Shown here: positions 4,449 to 7,217 of the stretch, piece by piece | How the letters are laid out: each line of letters starts with the position of its first letter | Numbering within the stretch: position 1 is the stretch's first letter | DNA from: Desulfobacteraceae bacterium | GTDB taxonomy: Bacteria; Desulfobacterota; Desulfobacteria; Desulfobacterales; Desulfobacteraceae | Length of the DNA: 7,217 nt | Assembly: GCA_022712835.1 (NCBI GenBank) | Contig: JAFLJU010000295.1 | Coordinates: 1 to 7,217 of the forward strand | Direction: 5' to 3' | Program-made: the position numbers and the translations under genes | Notes under the pieces: generated by a model | The model's input: the letters and a program-made list of their open reading frames with translations, nothing else | Database searches by the model: none | Told to the model about the DNA's origin: nothing

Positions 4449-5351
4449 ATGAATACAACAGCAACTGATGTTATGCAGAAAAAAAGGAGACTGACACCTG
4501 GATGGACCCAAAATTTCACCCTAATTTTTAAATCCATTGCAAAAAAAAAAGGAGGATTGATTGGGAGTATATTTATAGCAATAATGCTTTTGTGTGCAAT
4601 CGCTGCCCCGTGGCTCGCTCCTTTTGATCCCAATGAACAAAATATTGTACAAAGATTTGCAGGTCCGGGACTTCCCCATCTTCTCGGTACTGACTATTTG
4701 GGACGAGACACTCTTTCGCGCATCATATACGGTTGTAGGATTGCCGTACTTGTTGCTTTTGGCGCTGTGTCAATCTCTTCGATATTTGGTGTTTTCCTTG
4801 GTGTGGTCGCAGGATATAATGAAGGTAAAAAATTTGACTATTTTATCATCTGGCTGTTTGATATAGTTCGCTCTTTTCCCCAGATTATTCTGGCGCTTGC
4901 CATAGTTGCCGTATTAGGGCCGTCTCTTGTAAATGTTGTTATCGCTCTTGCTTTTACCGCTTTTCCATTTTATGGCCGTATTGCCAGAGCCCAGACACTC
5001 TTTGTTAAAGAAACCGACTATGTCAAGGCTGCCCAAGCCATGGGGCAAAAACCAATAAAGATAATTATAAAACATATTACCCCGAATATTTTGGCTCCTG
5101 TTATCGTATGCCTCGGCATGGATATGGCAACTATGGTTATATGGGAGTCCGGCCTCTCTTTTCTGGGTCTGGGCGTAAGGCCGCCAACCGCTTCCTGGGG
5201 TATCATGCTCAGGAACGGTTATAAGTATATCCAGGTATCACCCTGGACTATTGTCTGGCCGTCTCTTGCCATTGCCTTTTCAATGATTGCCTTCTCTCTT
5301 TTCAGTGATGGACTAAGAGTGGCATTAGACCCAAAGGAGCGTAATCGATGA
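4449..5351 (+). CDS. ABC importer permease, DppC/OppC-like
   Basis: The 300-residue product has a cytoplasmic N-terminus, TM1 at ~35-56, and the DppC hallmark HLLGTDYLGRDTLSRIIYG (77-95). Further membrane segments lie near 97-122, 131-155, 158-178, 212-236 and 265-288. The EAA coupling loop DYVKAAQAMGQ (190-200) keeps its glycine (G199) and continues to ILAPVI (214-219). GLSFLGLGVRPPTASWG (235-251) is a strong family signature. The start at 4449 has only AAGG (4434-4437), 11 nt away, so initiation may be modest or coupled to the preceding gene. Codons 31-34 contain a run of ten A residues followed by GGAGG (4541-4555), see findings. The stop overlaps the ATPase start by ATGA (5348-5351). It forms a heterodimeric pore with the preceding permease. 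Confidence 0.94.
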   Translation: MNTTATDVMQKKRRLTPGWTQNFTLIFKSIAKKKGGLIGSIFIAIMLLCAIAAPWLAPFDPNEQNIVQRFAGPGLPHLLGTDYLGRDTLSRIIYGCRIAVLVAFGAVSISSIFGVFLGVVAGYNEGKKFDYFIIWLFDIVRSFPQIILALAIVAVLGPSLVNVVIALAFTAFPFYGRIARAQTLFVKETDYVKAAQAMGQKPIKIIIKHITPNILAPVIVCLGMDMATMVIWESGLSFLGLGVRPPTASWGIMLRNGYKYIQVSPWTIVWPSLAIAFSMIAFSLFSDGLRVALDPKERNR

Positions 5352-6385
5352 AAGAGAACGAACCATTATTAGACGAGCCATTACTTGAAGTAAGCAAATT
5401 AACCCTTGATTATAATCTTGGTAAACGAAAAATGAGAGCCCTTAACCGGGTGAGTTTCCAGATTAACAAAGGTGAAATACTCGGTGTCGCAGGCGAAAGT
5501 GGTTGTGGAAAGTCAACTCTTGGGCTTGCCATTATAAAACTTCTACCTAAAATTGCATCCATAAGGAGGGGTGAAATCCTTTTTGAAGGGCAAGATCTGT
5601 TAAAACTTTCTGAAGACCAGATGAATAAAAAAATACGGGGTCAAAAGATCAGTATGATTTTCCAGAACCCCCAGGATGCTCTAAACCCAGTATTTACCAT
5701 TGAAAAACAGATGGTTGATATTTTAAAAACCCAGCGGTTGTATAAAAATAAGAGGATAAGATCTGCAAGGTTTTTCAGGGATCAGGCGATAGATCGCCTT
5801 AAAGCCACTGGAATAGCTGATCCTGCACAACGTCTATCCAATTATCCCTTTGAGTTTTCAGGTGGGATGAAACAGCGCGTAATGATTGGTATGGCTTTGT
5901 CATCAGGTACTTCGCTTCTTCTTGCCGATGAGGCAACAACTGCCCTTGATGTGACCATTGAAGCCCAGATAAACAAACTTATTGCAGATCTTGCAAAGGA
6001 GTATAAAACTTCAGTGCTCTATGTGAGTCATAATCTTGGCGTACTGGCAGAGCTTGCCGACCGGATCATGATCATGTATGCAGGAAGAGTCTTTGAAATG
6101 GGAACGACCAAAGATGTGTTTGGCTCTCCGTCCCATCCTTATTCAGCAGCGCTCCTTGAATCCATGCCAAGCCGGCAGGACAGAGGGAAGCGTCTGCTGT
6201 CAATCCCGGGATTTGTGCCGCCTTTAGATAATTTACCACCGGGGTGCTCTTTTCATCCACGCTGTAAATTTGTGGAGGCTATCTGTAAAAAAGAGGTCCC
6301 GCCCATGGAAGAAGTCACACCTGGGCATTTTTCAGCATGTTTCCTGGACATCAAACGAGGGAGGAAACGGCTGCAATGGATTTAA
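5348..6385 (+). CDS. ABC importer ATPase, DppD/OppD-like
   Basis: The 345-residue cytoplasmic ATPase energises the importer. Walker A is GESGCGKST (49-57), the Q-loop glutamine is Q106 in IFQNPQ, the signature is FSGGMKQR (170-177), Walker B plus catalytic glutamate is LLLADE (190-195), the D-loop is ALD (199-201) and the switch histidine is H228. The proline normally after the catalytic glutamate (DEPTTALD) is A196. The oligopeptide-transporter C-terminal domain (~265-335) has four cysteines, C300, C306, C313 and C331, in PPGC and HPRC contexts. These cysteines are conserved in the Dpp/Opp family and have been linked to an iron-sulphur cluster in related transporters. AAAGGAG (5333-5339) is 8 nt before the ATG, which overlaps the previous stop (ATGA), implying translational coupling. 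It should pair with the next ATPase. Confidence 0.95.
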   Translation: MKENEPLLDEPLLEVSKLTLDYNLGKRKMRALNRVSFQINKGEILGVAGESGCGKSTLGLAIIKLLPKIASIRRGEILFEGQDLLKLSEDQMNKKIRGQKISMIFQNPQDALNPVFTIEKQMVDILKTQRLYKNKRIRSARFFRDQAIDRLKATGIADPAQRLSNYPFEFSGGMKQRVMIGMALSSGTSLLLADEATTALDVTIEAQINKLIADLAKEYKTSVLYVSHNLGVLAELADRIMIMYAGRVFEMGTTKDVFGSPSHPYSAALLESMPSRQDRGKRLLSIPGFVPPLDNLPPGCSFHPRCKFVEAICKKEVPPMEEVTPGHFSACFLDIKRGRKRLQWI

Positions 6386-7217
6386 TAAAAATAAATAATT
6401 TAAAAACATATTTTTATCAAAACAAGGGATTATTATCAAAACTTTTTGGCGAGGGTTTAAAAACAGTCCATGCTGTTGATGATGTCAGCCTCACAATCCA
6501 AAAAGGAAGAACGTTTGGACTCGTAGGTGAAAGCGGATGCGGCAAATCAACTCTTGGTAATACTATTTTCAGGCTTGTAAAGGCAACTTCAGGCGAGATT
6601 CTTTTCCAGGATAAAGATGTTTTGAAAATGAACTCAACTGAGCTGATGGGATTTCGTCAGAACGCCCAATTGATTTTCCAGGATCAATACGGTTGCATGA
6701 ACCCGCGTATGACAGTTGGCCAGATCATTGCAGAGCCTTTGTTAATGAAAGCACATGGTGATCTTGATAATGATAAACTTTTTGATGAGGTTGAAAGACT
6801 TTTGCTTGCCGTAAACCTTGATCCTGACTCTGCTGTAAAATTTCCCAATGAGTTTTCAGGAGGGCAGGCACGTCGCATTGGTGTGGCTAGGGCCATAGCT
6901 CTTAACCCCACTTTTATCATGGCAGACGAGCCAACTTCAGGGCTTGATATCTCTACTGCTGCTACCGTCTTAAATTTAATGCAGGATCTCCAGGATGAAA
7001 TGGATATAACCTATTTATGGGTTTCCCACAATTTAAACCAGGTAAAGTATATGTCAGATGATATGGCGGTCATGTATCTTGGAAAAATTGTAGAAATGGG
7101 ACAAACAAAAGATATATTCAATGAGATGGCTCATCCATATACCAAGGCTTTAATTTCTGCAGTTCCACAGATATCTGCAGAAAAACAGCAAGAGACTATA
7201 TTTCTTAAAGGCGAAAT
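6376..7217 (+). CDS. ABC importer ATPase, DppF/OppF-like (C-terminus beyond right edge)
   Basis: From the ATG at 6376, 280 codons are open to 7215 and the gene leaves the window. Walker A is GESGCGKST (51-59), the Q-loop is IFQDQ with Q102, the signature is FSGGQARR (160-167), Walker B is IMADE (181-185), SGLD (188-191) forms the D-loop and H218 is the switch histidine. QDQYGCMNPRMTVG (102-115) replaces the usual QDPxxSLNPRMTVG of DppF/OppF proteins but is clearly homologous. The usual length is 320-340 residues, so roughly the last 40-60, including the cysteine-bearing tail, are missing only because of the window edge. GGAGG (6360-6364) is 11 nt upstream, inside the preceding gene. The start overlaps that gene by 10 nt, indicating coupling. 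It completes the heterodimeric ATPase pair. Confidence 0.94.
   Translation, partial: MDLIKINNLKTYFYQNKGLLSKLFGEGLKTVHAVDDVSLTIQKGRTFGLVGESGCGKSTLGNTIFRLVKATSGEILFQDKDVLKMNSTELMGFRQNAQLIFQDQYGCMNPRMTVGQIIAEPLLMKAHGDLDNDKLFDEVERLLLAVNLDPDSAVKFPNEFSGGQARRIGVARAIALNPTFIMADEPTSGLDISTAATVLNLMQDLQDEMDITYLWVSHNLNQVKYMSDDMAVMYLGKIVEMGQTKDIFNEMAHPYTKALISAVPQISAEKQQETIFLKGE

Noticed and set aside
4439..4468. Nine-codon ORF (MKFHEYNSN) overlapping the start of the second permease, as a leader peptide
   Set aside because: Its ATG is only 1 nt after AAGG, too close for initiation, and it shows no regulatory residue bias.
4594..4866. 90-codon open frame inside the second permease gene
   Set aside because: It is in another frame of a well-supported gene and has no recognisable protein features.
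6376..7217. Truncated or broken second ATPase
   Set aside because: The reading frame is intact with every ATPase motif; it is only cut by the window edge.

Overview
The window reads as an accessory catabolic or uptake locus from an AT-rich Gram-negative bacterium. The solute-binding protein has a classical signal peptide with no lipobox cysteine, so it should be a free periplasmic protein. The style (AT-rich, FCD-type GntR regulator, Dpp-type importer, acetolactate-synthase-like enzyme) would suit an anaerobic desulfobacterial (Desulfobacterota) genome, but that placement is a low-confidence impression; no marker gene is present.

Layout. Minus strand, 740 down to the left edge: N-terminal 246 codons of a thiamine-diphosphate (ThDP) enzyme of the acetolactate synthase superfamily. 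741-935: divergent control region with overlapping candidate promoters, a 17-bp inverted repeat and a 12-bp tandem repeat. Plus strand, 936-1634: GntR/FadR-type (FCD) regulator starting at TTG. 1635-1837: second control region with a small hairpin, several AT-rich palindromes and a TTGACA promoter. Then a five-gene importer on the plus strand in the canonical order: binding protein (1838-3349), two permeases (3481-4416, 4449-5351) and two ATPases (5348-6385, and 6376 to the right edge, incomplete). The two junctions permease-2/ATPase-1 and ATPase-1/ATPase-2 overlap, which suggests translational coupling. The 131-nt gap between binding protein and first permease holds a 15-bp tandem repeat, a strong hairpin and a possible Shine-Dalgarno-sequestering stem.

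How the parts may work together (inference): the regulator sits between a divergent cytoplasmic ThDP enzyme and a peptide/opine/nickel-family importer. It probably senses a carboxylate-type ligand through its metal-binding FCD domain and controls both. The imported substrate cannot be named from sequence. The most useful observations are: an atypical DNA-recognition helix in the regulator together with a matching set of AT-rich candidate operators; an RNA element between binding protein and permease that may tune their ratio; a Gly-to-Ala change in the EAA coupling loop of the first permease; and an unusual SGAG motif in the ThDP enzyme. I see no mobile element, CRISPR array, tRNA or rRNA. I found no clearly new multi-gene system; the novelty, if any, is in the regulation.
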